The notes below the pieces were generated by a model. It saw only the letters and a program-made list of their open reading frames with translations, made no database searches and was not told the DNA's origin. A program made the translations under genes and the position numbers. A DNA stretch of 38,779 bases from DATFAS01 sp035254305 (GTDB lineage Bacteria > Bacillota > Bacilli > Aneurinibacillales > RAOX-1), in NCBI GenBank assembly GCA_035254305.1, contig DATFAS010000089.1, forward strand, positions 1 to 38,779, written 5' to 3'. Below, one piece after another: positions 1 through 7,467 of this stretch. How positions within the stretch are numbered: position 1 is the first letter of the stretch; every line of letters begins with the position of its first letter.

Positions 1-165
1 AGCTAGGACCTACGCCATTCACTTTCTTCGAGGAGAAGTTCCTGAGTGAATCCTGGTTCCTAATTTGTATTACGATAACTAAAATAACATGGAATCCCCT
101 CACCCGCAAGCCTTTTTTCTATACCACACATGGGTAATAAATTCCATACTTTTATGAGGAAATAT
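1..165. other. Intergenic left edge, no gene seen
   Basis: Both strands were read. Every candidate reading frame is closed by a stop within a few codons, and no ribosome binding site precedes a usable start. No tRNA-like or repeat structure was recognised. This is probably the spacer beyond the terminator of the neighbouring minus-strand gene. The adjacent gene to the left lies outside the window. Confidence 0.5.
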
Positions 166-207
166 GCAAAAAAATAAAAAAGGATGAGGAAAACAGTTCC
201 CTCATCC
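166..207 (-). terminator. Intrinsic terminator of the 227-811 gene
   Basis: GGATGAGG (182-189) pairs perfectly with CCTCATCC (200-207). Read on the minus strand, the hairpin is followed by a long T-rich tract (TTTTTTATTTTTTT). It sits about 20 bases after the stop codon, as expected for a strong factor-independent terminator. Confidence 0.9.
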
Positions 208-226
208 CGGTTATCGTTATAAGAAA

Positions 227-811
227 TTAGGCCTCTAGAGCAAATAATTCACGGGTTAATTCGTTAAGTTGGATATCAATTCCCTCAATACCAGCTTTCG
301 AACTAGTCTTAGCACGATGTTCAAGTAACATATCGATTTGGAGCTTCACCCAAGTGATTTGATCCTCAACACCTTGTTGTTCAAACAATCTAGTTAATGA
401 ACCCGCTGTATCTTGATATTCATAGATAAGTGTTACAGCTCCATCTTTTCTTTCTAAGATTCTCTTAACATTCCCATATTCATAATCATATTCCATTACA
501 TAATGATTATAAACCCGATGAACAGTTGCTGTACCTTTAAACTCTTTGATTATCTGGCGCATTAATTGTGCTAGTTGAAGATCACTAATCATATAAGAAC
601 CCTCAAATTGAAACAAGAGTCCATTGCTATGAAAGGCTAGTGGTATTTCTTTGCCGTCATCAAGCAGGATGAATTCAGTATCACCATTCTCACATACACG
701 TACTTCTGTAAGATACTTCTTTCCTTTAAAAAAATCGATAAATTCCTGCAACTGCTGACTAGTAAGTTCCAATATGATTTGCTTGTATTCTGTGGCTAGC
801 CTCTGAGCCAT
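227..811 (-). CDS. Conserved-looking protein of unknown function, 194 aa
   Basis: I do not recognise this protein. It is 194 residues, with no signal peptide or membrane segment, so it is probably cytosolic. The composition is mixed and charged. A helical start (MAQRLATEYKQIILELTSQQLQEF) is followed by alternating short strands with many Tyr and Phe residues in the middle, then a helical C-terminus rich in Leu and Glu. The ATG at 811 follows GGGGAGAG. It has its own promoter-like element upstream and a strong terminator downstream, so it is probably a single-gene transcript separate from nadK. The coding call is firm because the frame is long and has a ribosome binding site and a terminator. 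The function is open. Confidence 0.8.
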   Translation of the reverse strand: MAQRLATEYKQIILELTSQQLQEFIDFFKGKKYLTEVRVCENGDTEFILLDDGKEIPLAFHSNGLLFQFEGSYMISDLQLAQLMRQIIKEFKGTATVHRVYNHYVMEYDYEYGNVKRILERKDGAVTLIYEYQDTAGSLTRLFEQQGVEDQITWVKLQIDMLLEHRAKTSSKAGIEGIDIQLNELTRELFALEA

Positions 812-845
812 AAATATCTCTCCCCAAGTAAATAGGTTCTCTCTT

Positions 846-875
846 ATTATACCGAAAATCTTGAAGAAATTTCAT
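846..875 (-). promoter_or_regulatory. Sigma-A promoter for the 227-811 gene
   Basis: On the minus strand, ATGAAA (870-875) as a weak -35 is followed after 18 bases by a perfect TATAAT -10 (846-851). It lies about 35 bases before the ATG. The -10 is convincing and the -35 matches only 4 of 6. Confidence 0.55.
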
Positions 876-1002
876 ACTGCAAATTCAGCCAAAAAATAGA
901 TCTTTTCTTAAAAATACAGGCAAAAACAGCCATAATTCTATTTGAAACCGATAATCTTTCCATTTTTAATTGATTTTTCTCTATTTTTCACCGTTTACCA
1001 TA

Positions 1003-1782
1003 TTATAAAGAAATAAAGGCTTCTTTTACCCGATTCCAGAACGGAAAAGATCTTGCCCTTAAGAACTTAATTTTTTCTTTAGCTACAGAACATGTAACCT
1101 GTTGTACATCGTCTGTCATGTAGGATTCATGATCAACAGACAAAATATAAGAATCCTCTTTTGGAATTAACGTCAATCCATGATGCTTAGGAATGATGAG
1201 AGAAGAACCAATCGTACGATAGATTCGATTATTAATGGATGCCATTTCACTTAATTGAAGCATTTCCACTGAAGGGTGAACGATAGCTCCACCTAAGCTT
1301 TTATTATAGCCTGTACTCCCAGAAGGAGAAGAAATGCATAACCCATCCCCTTTGAATGATTCGAAATAATTACCATTCAGACTTACATCTACCTGTATCG
1401 ATCCTTTAACTCCTTTGATCGTAAAATCATTCAATGCCAAATATACTGTTAGCCCCTTATTGTTTGTTATATTCACATTGACAAGCGGATACTCAACTGT
1501 TACTAATTTTCCCCTCATTAGTGCATGGAGAAGAGAATCTAATTCATCCCAGTCTGAATAAAATCCTAGATGTCCAGTATTATAAGAAATGAAGGAGGAA
1601 CGGTCTAGTCGGTGTTTATATGTATGAAAAGCGTGTAGAACCGTTCCATCCCCACCAATGGCAATCACTACTTCTGGCTCTTGCTCATTATAACTAAATC
1701 CTTCTATAAGCAAACGTTGAATGGCTTCCTTCTTCTTAGTCTCAGATAAAGGATCCCCTCGACTAATAATAGCAAATTGCAT
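1003..1782 (-). CDS. nadK: NAD kinase
   Basis: ATP/polyphosphate NAD kinase, which phosphorylates NAD+ to NADP+ in the cytosol. At 259 residues it has the usual compact Bacillales length. The GGDG nucleotide-binding motif is at 43-46 (AIGGDGTVLH), and the second family signature, SSPSGSTGYNKSLGGAIVHP, follows at about 150-170. The ATG at 1782 follows GGTGGGAG. Only 27 bases separate it from topB upstream, so the two are probably co-transcribed. Bacillales often carry two NAD kinases (the B. subtilis NadF and NadK types), and I cannot say from sequence alone which paralogue this is. In B. subtilis an NAD kinase lies next to relQ (yjbM); here relQ is about 4 kb away. Confidence 0.93.
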   Translation of the reverse strand: MQFAIISRGDPLSETKKKEAIQRLLIEGFSYNEQEPEVVIAIGGDGTVLHAFHTYKHRLDRSSFISYNTGHLGFYSDWDELDSLLHALMRGKLVTVEYPLVNVNITNNKGLTVYLALNDFTIKGVKGSIQVDVSLNGNYFESFKGDGLCISSPSGSTGYNKSLGGAIVHPSVEMLQLSEMASINNRIYRTIGSSLIIPKHHGLTLIPKEDSYILSVDHESYMTDDVQQVTCSVAKEKIKFLRARSFPFWNRVKEAFISL

Positions 1783-1809
1783 TTTCTCCCACCTTTACTC
1801 ATCATTCTT

Positions 1810-3936
1810 TCACTCGTCCATTCTTTCCAACCCTAATTTACCAGTATTGCGATCTACAAGGATAATCTTAGCACTAAACGGATTTCCTTGCTTATCTTTA
1901 AATTTTAATTTTCCGGTGCAATTCTTAAGGATGATGTTTTTCACCATAGATTCAGTAAGTGTCTTTCCCATAAAGGTTTTCCATAGAAAAAATCGACATC
2001 CTCCTTTATACTCACTGCAACCAAATCCCTTTTTTCCTTTCACTATTTTACCCTTACAGCCTTCATTCGGACAACCAGGTAAATCACTTTGCTTAAAATG
2101 ATCTGCTAACGTTTGAATCTGCGGAATAGCAGATTGCTTACTAACATGATCAACAATTTTTCGGGTAAACTTTTTCACACTTTCCATGAAAGGCCCTATT
2201 TCTGCTTGGCCCTTAGCAATCTCAGATAATCGTTTTTCCCATAAGCCTGTCATTTCCGGTGAAGTTAGTAGGTCAATACCTGCCCCACGAACCAGTTCAA
2301 TGGCTGCAGCGCCTTTCGTGCTGATTGCAATCGACCGACCACGCAGTTCTATATAACCTACCTTTTTAAGGCGTTCAATGATCCCTGCCCGAGTTGCTGG
2401 TGTTCCAAGACCTGAATCCTTCATCACCTCGCGGAGATCTTCATCTCCTATCCTTTTTCCGGCATTCTCCATTTCCTTCAATAAAGTGCCTTCAGTAAAC
2501 AGCTTTGGTGGTTTTGTTTCTAATTTCTTTATCAAGGTCTCTCGACATTCTACGGATGCCCTTTCATCTAAAGAAAACGGAGATTTCCATTCCTGGATGT
2601 TTTCCTCATCCTGCACACTATTTGAAACAGTTTGTCCCTCATAGAGAACCTTCCAACCTAGTTCCAAAACTTCCTTTCCGGTTGTTTTGAAGGTTTCGTT
2701 CTCAATCATTGTAAGAACGGTATGCATCAGATACCTAGCTGGTGGATAGAAATATGAGAGGAATCTTCTAACAATTAGGTCATAAACTTTTTGTTCATCA
2801 ACTGACAATTTCCCAGCTTTCTTATTTGTTGGAAGGATGGCATGGTGATCTTCCACCTTGGCGGGATTACAAACACTTTTGTTTTGTTGATGAACTCGTG
2901 ATTTACTTGCCTTTTCTAAATATTGATCATATTGCGTACCTCTTAAAGCATCAAGAGCCTTGTGCATGAATGGGATAGTCTCTATATTGACATAGTTAGA
3001 ATTGGTTCTCGGGTAAGTAATTACCTTATGTTTTTCATACAATGCCTGTGCAAGATCTAACGTTTTCTTAGCTGAAAACCCGTACTTAGCATTCGCTTCT
3101 CTTTGAAGAAGGGTTAGATCATATAATTTTAGCGGCCATTCCTTTGTTTCCTTCTCTTCCCTATTCGTGATGATTCCATTTTTTCCATTTACCTTGTTTG
3201 CAATGCATTCGGCTTGGCTACGTTCTACTATTCTTGGGCCCTGCCAAAGCCCCCTGTATACCGTTGCTCCCCCAACAAAATCTGCAAATAGCTGAAAATA
3301 CTCAGTTGAAATGAAGGCTTCAATTTCTTTCATACGATCATAAATAAGAGCAAGGACTGGAGTTTGAACACGCCCAACAGACAAGAGCATACGATGCTTC
3401 GAACTAAATGCCCGTGATCCATTCATCCCAATTAACCAATCAGCTTCACTACGTGCGATTGCAGCACTTGTAAGATATTTATATTCGTTTTCGTCCTTGA
3501 GCTCATGAAATCCCTTGCGTATTGTTTCCTCCGTTAAATCGGAAATCCAAAGTCGTTTCACAGGATGATGTAAGCGAAGATATTTTTGGATATAAGAGAA
3601 GATCAGTTGACCTTCCCGCCCAGCATCACATGCGTTGATAATCATGTGACATTTTCTGGCTAAGTCGGCAATCGTGTCTAATTGATTTTTTGTGCGAAAT
3701 AATGGATTCAGCTGAAAAGAATGGGGGATAATAGGAAGGTGAGCAAAATTCCATTTCTTGTATTTCATATCGTAACGTTCAGGTTCTGCAAGCCCAACAA
3801 GATGGCCAATAGCCCAAGTGATAATAAACCGATCACCTTCTAGATGTGTCTTTTTATTCCTTGCTTTCGGTTCAATAACCGCTGCAATATGACGACCCAT
3901 ATCTGGCTTTTCCGCTATTACTAATGTTTTCTCCAT
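1810..3936 (-). CDS. topB: DNA topoisomerase III (type IA)
   Basis: Type IA topoisomerase that cuts and rejoins one DNA strand through a 5'-phosphotyrosine link, helping to decatenate recombination and replication intermediates. It has 708 residues, close to B. subtilis TopB. The N-terminal Toprim domain carries Glu9 (IAEKPDMG) and the D-x-D-x-E type site DAGREGQ at 104-110. The catalytic tyrosine motif YPRTNSNYV is at about 310. The C-terminus has Cys-rich strand-binding sequence (CPNEGC...GCSEYKGGC) followed by KFKDKQGNPFSAKI. The ATG at 3936 follows AAGGAG. It is followed closely by nadK. Confidence 0.95.
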   Translation of the reverse strand: MEKTLVIAEKPDMGRHIAAVIEPKARNKKTHLEGDRFIITWAIGHLVGLAEPERYDMKYKKWNFAHLPIIPHSFQLNPLFRTKNQLDTIADLARKCHMIINACDAGREGQLIFSYIQKYLRLHHPVKRLWISDLTEETIRKGFHELKDENEYKYLTSAAIARSEADWLIGMNGSRAFSSKHRMLLSVGRVQTPVLALIYDRMKEIEAFISTEYFQLFADFVGGATVYRGLWQGPRIVERSQAECIANKVNGKNGIITNREEKETKEWPLKLYDLTLLQREANAKYGFSAKKTLDLAQALYEKHKVITYPRTNSNYVNIETIPFMHKALDALRGTQYDQYLEKASKSRVHQQNKSVCNPAKVEDHHAILPTNKKAGKLSVDEQKVYDLIVRRFLSYFYPPARYLMHTVLTMIENETFKTTGKEVLELGWKVLYEGQTVSNSVQDEENIQEWKSPFSLDERASVECRETLIKKLETKPPKLFTEGTLLKEMENAGKRIGDEDLREVMKDSGLGTPATRAGIIERLKKVGYIELRGRSIAISTKGAAAIELVRGAGIDLLTSPEMTGLWEKRLSEIAKGQAEIGPFMESVKKFTRKIVDHVSKQSAIPQIQTLADHFKQSDLPGCPNEGCKGKIVKGKKGFGCSEYKGGCRFFLWKTFMGKTLTESMVKNIILKNCTGKLKFKDKQGNPFSAKIILVDRNTGKLGLERMDE

Positions 3937-4067
3937 ATTGATCTCCTTTTACATCACGGATCCAACTGTCATCTTGCTGTCGGGTACCTCAAATGCTCCT
4001 TTATTCAAAAAGAAAATGACTACACCAATCTGGTATAGCCAAATAAATCTCAAAACCCTTTTCCACC

Positions 4068-4334
4068 CTATTTGAATTTCTTCCAATCTAAATGTGTTTC
4101 ATTTAACAGTTCTTCAAAGGATTTATTTTTTTCTCGTTGCTTTTGTTCAAATAGTTTCTTAGCCATTTCTTCTTCCTTGAGCTTTTGTAATTCCGCTTCT
4201 TTTTCCTTTTTTAAGCTTTTAAGCTGATTTGCAATTTCTGGATTTAGGAAATCACTTAGATTAATCCCTTTGTCCTCGGGTTGGACTGTAGGTTTTTGGA
4301 GTTTTTGAGGTTGTTGATTTTTCCGCTTTTTCAT
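4068..4334 (-). CDS. YqkK-like (DUF3886-type) small charged protein
   Basis: An 88-residue, very Lys/Glu/Gln-rich protein. It opens with a basic tail (MKKRKNQQPQK) and has a predicted long helix in the middle (SLKKEKEAELQKLKEEEMAKKL), with a short C-terminal patch ending HLDWKKFK. This matches my memory of the uncharacterised Bacillales YqkK/DUF3886 family; the assignment is from appearance only. The ATG is preceded by a good GGAGGT site. It sits just after the ispG terminator and about 130 bases before topB. Function unknown; a nucleic-acid or ribosome contact is possible from the charge pattern. Confidence 0.75.
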   Translation of the reverse strand: MKKRKNQQPQKLQKPTVQPEDKGINLSDFLNPEIANQLKSLKKEKEAELQKLKEEEMAKKLFEQKQREKNKSFEELLNETHLDWKKFK

Positions 4335-4371
4335 AATTGGACAGACCTCCTTTTTGGAGAAGATGGAAAAC

Positions 4372-4391
4372 GGTCCCTTATTGAAGGGACC
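4372..4391 (-). terminator. Terminator after ispG
   Basis: GGTCCCTT (4372-4379) pairs perfectly with AAGGGACC (4384-4391) around a 4-base loop. On the minus strand it is followed by GTTTTCC, a short T-tract. It begins 11 bases after the ispG stop codon. The poor T-tract suggests some read-through into the yqkK-like gene. Confidence 0.7.
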
Positions 4392-4401
4392 CTATCGTAT
4401 T

Positions 4402-5496
4402 CTAATGTCTTTTTGGTAAAGAGCCCGTTGTATGGAACACTTCTGCCAAAGTATCAATTTCCTTCTTTAATTCGGATACAAGTATTTCCTCTGGGATCTT
4501 ACGGACAATTTCACCATGGCGGAAAAGTAATCCTTCTCCTTTTGCCCCTGCAATTCCAATATCTGCTTCCCTCGCTTCACCAGGACCATTCACGGCGCAA
4601 CCAAGAACAGCAACCTTTATTGGAGCCTTAACCTGTGCAATATAATCTTCAATTTCATTCGCAACAGAAATTAAATCAATTTCTATTCTTCCACAGGTAG
4701 GGCAAGAGATCAATGTAGCAGCATTGGCCGCTAATCCAAACGTCTTTAGAAGTTCACGGCAAACTTTAATTTCTTCCACAGGGTCTGCACTTAGTGAAAT
4801 CCGCATCGTTGACCCAATCCCTTGTGCTAGTAGAGCACCAAGCCCAGCTGCACTCTTAATCGTTCCAGAGAAAAGTGTTCCTGCTTCCGTAATTCCTAGG
4901 TGCAGAGGATACGAAAAAGCATTTGCAGCCAACGAGTAAGCTCCGATTGCGAGCATCACATCAGATGCCTTAAGCGATACAATGATATCATGAAAATCAA
5001 GATCTTCTAGTATCCCGATGTGGTGTAGAGCACTTTCTACCATAGCCTCAGCCGTTGGATAACCATATTTATCAAGTAAATGCTTCTCTAATGAACCCGC
5101 ATTTACCCCAATACGAATAGGTACTCCACGTTCTTTACAGGCTTTAACAACCTCTTGAACCTTATCTCTTTTTCCTATATTCCCTGGATTAATACGAACC
5201 TTATCAATACCATTTTCAATGGCCTTTAGTGCAAGCTTATAGTCAAAATGAATATCAGAAACGATAGGGATATGGATCTGCTTCTTAATTTCTTTAATGG
5301 CTTCAGCTGCTTCCATATTATTAACGGTTACACGAACAAGCTGGCAGCCTGCTTCCTCAAGTCGGTGTATCTGTTCAACGGTTCCCCGTACATCCGCGGT
5401 CTTCGTCGTGGTCATGCTTTGGATGACGACTTGATCAGATCCTCCGATGGTTAAATTACCAACCTGCACGGGTCGGGTCTGTTTTCTGTGGTACAT
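4402..5496 (-). CDS. ispG: 4-hydroxy-3-methylbut-2-enyl diphosphate synthase (flavodoxin/ferredoxin)
   Basis: Penultimate enzyme of the MEP isoprenoid pathway. It converts methylerythritol cyclodiphosphate to HMBPP using a [4Fe-4S] cluster. It has 364 residues, the usual bacterial length. The cluster ligands are visible: Cys265 and Cys268 (SCPTCGR), Cys300 (LGCAVNGPGE) and the conserved glutamate of that last motif. The TIM-barrel opening (IQSMTTTKTADV) is typical. The ATG at 5496 follows AAGGAG with 7 bases between; an ATG a few bases upstream in another frame is ignored. It appears to be transcribed alone, from its own promoter to its own hairpin. Confidence 0.96.
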   Translation of the reverse strand: MYHRKQTRPVQVGNLTIGGSDQVVIQSMTTTKTADVRGTVEQIHRLEEAGCQLVRVTVNNMEAAEAIKEIKKQIHIPIVSDIHFDYKLALKAIENGIDKVRINPGNIGKRDKVQEVVKACKERGVPIRIGVNAGSLEKHLLDKYGYPTAEAMVESALHHIGILEDLDFHDIIVSLKASDVMLAIGAYSLAANAFSYPLHLGITEAGTLFSGTIKSAAGLGALLAQGIGSTMRISLSADPVEEIKVCRELLKTFGLAANAATLISCPTCGRIEIDLISVANEIEDYIAQVKAPIKVAVLGCAVNGPGEAREADIGIAGAKGEGLLFRHGEIVRKIPEEILVSELKKEIDTLAEVFHTTGSLPKRH

Positions 5497-5550
5497 ACCA
5501 TTGCTCCTTTTCCACTTGTTGTGGACCTTAAAAAACTGATCACTTTTATT

Positions 5551-5580
5551 ATTTTAAACTTAAGATTTGCCACCTGTCGA
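5551..5580 (-). promoter_or_regulatory. Sigma-A promoter for ispG
   Basis: On the minus strand, TCGACA (5575-5580) is followed after 18 bases by TAAAAT (5551-5556). Each hexamer matches 5 of 6 consensus bases. The expected start near 5544 leaves a leader of about 50 bases. It overlaps a plus-strand promoter candidate (5567-5595). Confidence 0.55.
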
Positions 5581-5595
5581 TAGTCTTCTTAAAAA
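5567..5595 (+). promoter_or_regulatory. Candidate promoter of a plus-strand small RNA
   Basis: TTGCCA (5567-5572, 5 of 6) is followed after exactly 17 bases by TAAAAA (5590-5595, 4 of 6). It points away from ispG and overlaps the ispG promoter. It is supported mainly by a plus-oriented terminator about 100 bases downstream that has no gene of its own. Confidence 0.35.
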
Positions 5596-5601
5596 ACAAA
5601 A

Positions 5602-5698
5602 TAACATACAAAATTTTCAGTGAAATAGCAAGTGATTCTTGCATATACTTACTATAACTCATAACCTTTGTTTTTTCTCCTCCTCGGGGGAGTTTTTT
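5602..5698 (+). ncRNA. Candidate small non-coding RNA divergent from ispG
   Basis: A stretch of about 97 bases on the plus strand has no ATG-started frame but does have a promoter candidate, a hairpin (GCAAG 5628-5632 with CTTGC 5638-5642) and a good intrinsic terminator: CTCCTC pairs with GGGGAG (5677-5692, one G-U pair) and is followed by six T. No plus-strand gene lies upstream to explain the terminator. The terminator arm and loop read CTCCTCCTC, which could pair with Shine-Dalgarno sequences. Known comparison: several Gram-positive small RNAs use C-rich loops this way. That it is a regulatory RNA is inference. The exact ends are estimates. Confidence 0.35.
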
Positions 5699-5715
5699 CC
5701 TTAAGCTAATACAAA

Positions 5716-5751
5716 GAGAGGGCTTGTTGTCCTATTCGAACAACGGCCCTC
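5716..5751 (-). terminator. Hairpin terminator after relQ
   Basis: GAGGGC (5718-5723) pairs with GCCCTC (5746-5751), then after a small bulge GTTGT pairs with ACAAC (5740-5744). On the minus strand it is followed by TCTTTGTATT, a modest T-rich tail. It overlaps the last codons of relQ and separates relQ from the ispG region. Confidence 0.6.
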
Positions 5752-6552
5752 TTATTCCGCAACCTTATTTTCAATAGTCAAGCGAATTCGTTCAGCAAGA
5801 TGATTAAGCTGTGAGATTTGTCCATAATCCCATATTTCCTTGAAGCTTTGATAGAATCGATCTGCCTCTGTTACTAAGCCATAAGTATAAAGTCGTTGAA
5901 TATCTCTCAAGATATTGCTTACTAACTGTGACTTTGTCTCGAATGCTTGCTGTGCATCCTTTACCTCTTCTCGAATAAGAGACATTTCTTGATCAAGTTC
6001 ATAGGCAGCCTCTGCAGCCTTGGCTAGACGTTCACGAATATGTGGCGGAATATTTTGTTCGTATTTATAATTTAAAGAATGTTCTATGGTCGCCCAGAAA
6101 TTCATCGCTAATGTTCGGATTTGAATTTCTGCTAAGATTTCTTTTTCACCTATTGAGGTTTGAACAGGATATTTCACAATAATATGATGGCTTCGATAAC
6201 CACTTTCCTTCTTATGATTAACGTAGTCCTTCTCATAAACAACCTCTAGATCTTTCTTATCACGTTGAAGAATGAGTTCACGGACTTTTGCTATATCCTC
6301 AACAAATTGGCACATAATTCGAATACCGGCAATATCTTCAATCCCTACTTCAATGTCTTCCATAGTGACATTCAATCTTTTGGCCTTAGAAAATATACTA
6401 GAAATCTTCTTTACCCTACCAGTGACAAACTCAATAGGGGAATATTCCTCACGACGCTTATATTCCTTTCTGATCCCTCGAAGCTTGATCTTTAGCTCTT
6501 CTACCGCCTGTTCATAGGGGATCAGAAACTTATTCCAATCTCTACTACTCAC
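5752..6552 (-). CDS. relQ: Small alarmone synthetase RelQ/SasB (YjbM) with C-terminal extension
   Basis: Single-domain (p)ppGpp synthetase: pyrophosphate from ATP is moved to GDP/GTP in the stringent response. Synthetase motifs are seen in order: VTGRVKKISSI, IEDIAGIRIMCQF, ESGYRSHHIIVKYP, EIQIRTLAMNFWATIEHSLNYKY. They match remembered B. subtilis YjbM closely through residue ~205. No HD hydrolase domain is present. The start is GTG at 6552 after GGGAGG. Odd point: YjbM ends near residue 211, whereas this protein runs to 266, with an extra predicted helical tail (206-266, from SQLVSNILRDIQRLY onward) of unknown role. Unlike in B. subtilis, the NAD kinase gene is not adjacent. Confidence 0.92.
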   Translation of the reverse strand: MSSRDWNKFLIPYEQAVEELKIKLRGIRKEYKRREEYSPIEFVTGRVKKISSIFSKAKRLNVTMEDIEVGIEDIAGIRIMCQFVEDIAKVRELILQRDKKDLEVVYEKDYVNHKKESGYRSHHIIVKYPVQTSIGEKEILAEIQIRTLAMNFWATIEHSLNYKYEQNIPPHIRERLAKAAEAAYELDQEMSLIREEVKDAQQAFETKSQLVSNILRDIQRLYTYGLVTEADRFYQSFKEIWDYGQISQLNHLAERIRLTIENKVAE

Positions 6553-6745
6553 TTATGAATTCCTCCCAGGAGATATCCTCATCTTACGTTTGCCCAACCT
6601 CTATTGTACAGGATTTGTAGCAGATAAGAAAGTTTTCCCACTTATGGTCTAGACAAGGTAAACCTTAGCTTGCACCAAGTCTTTGAAGTTGGTGGTAACC
6701 TATTATGATGAAGGAAAGGAATTTATCCTATCCAACAAATAAGGC

Positions 6746-6778
6746 CTCCCATTCTTATCTGAGAGGCCTCACCATCTC
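6746..6778 (-). terminator. Hairpin after the small 6784-6954 gene
   Basis: AGGCCTCC and GAGAGGCCT face each other around a 12-base loop, giving a GC-rich stem directly after the small minus-strand gene. On the minus strand it is followed by TATTTGTTGG, a short T-rich tail. It probably ends that transcript before relQ. Confidence 0.55.
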
Positions 6779-6783
6779 GCCAT

Positions 6784-6954
6784 TTAAACGAGCACCGCTT
6801 TATCGCTTTTATTAACCATGCCTTCTAGATCTTCAATGGATTGTTCTAGCTCTTTAATATCATCGTCAAGTAATTCACGTAGACGAATCTTATCCTTCAA
6901 TAGCTTTTTCGTATGCTCTAGCCTGTGTTTCAGATCAAATACCCCAACATACAT
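6784..6954 (-). CDS. Small coiled-coil protein, 56 aa, unknown function
   Basis: An ATG at 6954 preceded by a clear GGAGGG site opens a frame of 56 codons ending in TAA at 6784. The protein starts MYVGVFDLKHRLEHTKKLL and continues as a charged helix with Leu/Ile at heptad-like spacing (DDIKELEQSIEDLEGM), ending KAVLV. It has no Cys and no membrane segment. Its size and helix pattern recall small regulators such as Spo0E-type phosphatases, but the Spo0E motif S-Q-E-L-D is absent, so I do not assign it. A hairpin terminator follows immediately, which supports a real single-gene transcript. Confidence 0.65.
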   Translation of the reverse strand: MYVGVFDLKHRLEHTKKLLKDKIRLRELLDDDIKELEQSIEDLEGMVNKSDKAVLV

Positions 6955-7224
6955 TCAAATCCCTCCATCTAACGAATCCCTCAGTTTTTAACCTTTATAT
7001 CTATATGCAAAAACAGTCAAAAACTTTCCACATTTCCCCTCTATACAACCCATTTTTCTACGAGTGGGTATCCAAATCGATGATTCTGGGCAGCCTATAC
7101 CTCCATTCCGTCATTCATTTACTTTCGAAGTTTCATCATATTTAGTTGTAATTCCTACGCAAAATTCGGATGAAAATGGATAGAATGATAATTATAAAAG
7201 GATACGGAAGGGAAGATACGCCCA
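6955..7224. other. Intergenic region between divergent small genes
   Basis: About 270 bases separate the minus-strand 56-aa gene from the plus-strand zinc-ribbon gene. No additional frame with a ribosome binding site is seen. The sequence is AT-rich and must hold two divergent promoters, but I could not pick hexamers with correct spacing on either strand. No riboswitch signature was recognised. Confidence 0.4.
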
Positions 7225-7350
7225 ATGATCACATGCCTAGAATGTGGAAGACTTCATGAGGGTAAGGAAATTGGTACCTCTTGGATCTGTGAGGACTGCA
7301 AATATGAGCCTTCTATGGACCCAACAGATGAGGACCCATTGTCCCAGTAA
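7225..7350 (+). CDS. Tiny zinc-ribbon protein, 41 aa
   Basis: One of only two likely genes on the plus strand. The ATG at 7225 follows GGAAGGGA, and the frame of 41 codons ends TAA at 7350. Two CxxC knuckles are visible, Cys4/Cys7 (TCLECG) and Cys22/Cys25 (ICEDCK), 14 residues apart, followed by an acidic tail (DPTDEDPLSQ). This is the layout of a single treble-clef or zinc-ribbon fold. The spacing and the W/F-IC-x-x-C-x-x-E ending recall Gin (CsfB), the sigma-G inhibitor of forespores, but it is shorter and lacks Gin's Gly-Ile-His segment. The function is open. A longer overlapping frame (7244-7444) lacks the Cys pattern and was set aside. Confidence 0.6.
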   Translation: MITCLECGRLHEGKEIGTSWICEDCKYEPSMDPTDEDPLSQ

Positions 7351-7431
7351 TAACAAAGAAAACTATGAATTTTATGTGGAGATGGAATTTAAATTATGGA
7401 TTGTTTCCTACCCACAAAAAAGGTCTATAAA

Positions 7432-7466
7432 AGTCTTGCCATAAAAAGCTTGGCAAGGCTTTTTCT
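7432..7466 (+). terminator. Terminator between the zinc-ribbon gene and the aminotransferase
   Basis: AGTCTTGCCA (7432-7441) pairs with TGGCAAGGCT (7451-7460), with one G-T wobble, followed on the plus strand by a T-tract. It also lies just past the stop of the minus-strand aminotransferase and may serve both strands. Confidence 0.75.
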
Positions 7467-7467
7467 C

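Noticed and set aside
7244..7444. 66-residue plus-strand frame overlapping the zinc-ribbon gene
   Set aside because: Its start lies inside the 41-aa gene, it has no ribosome binding site, and its end runs into the terminator. The 41-aa frame has the better start and Cys motif.
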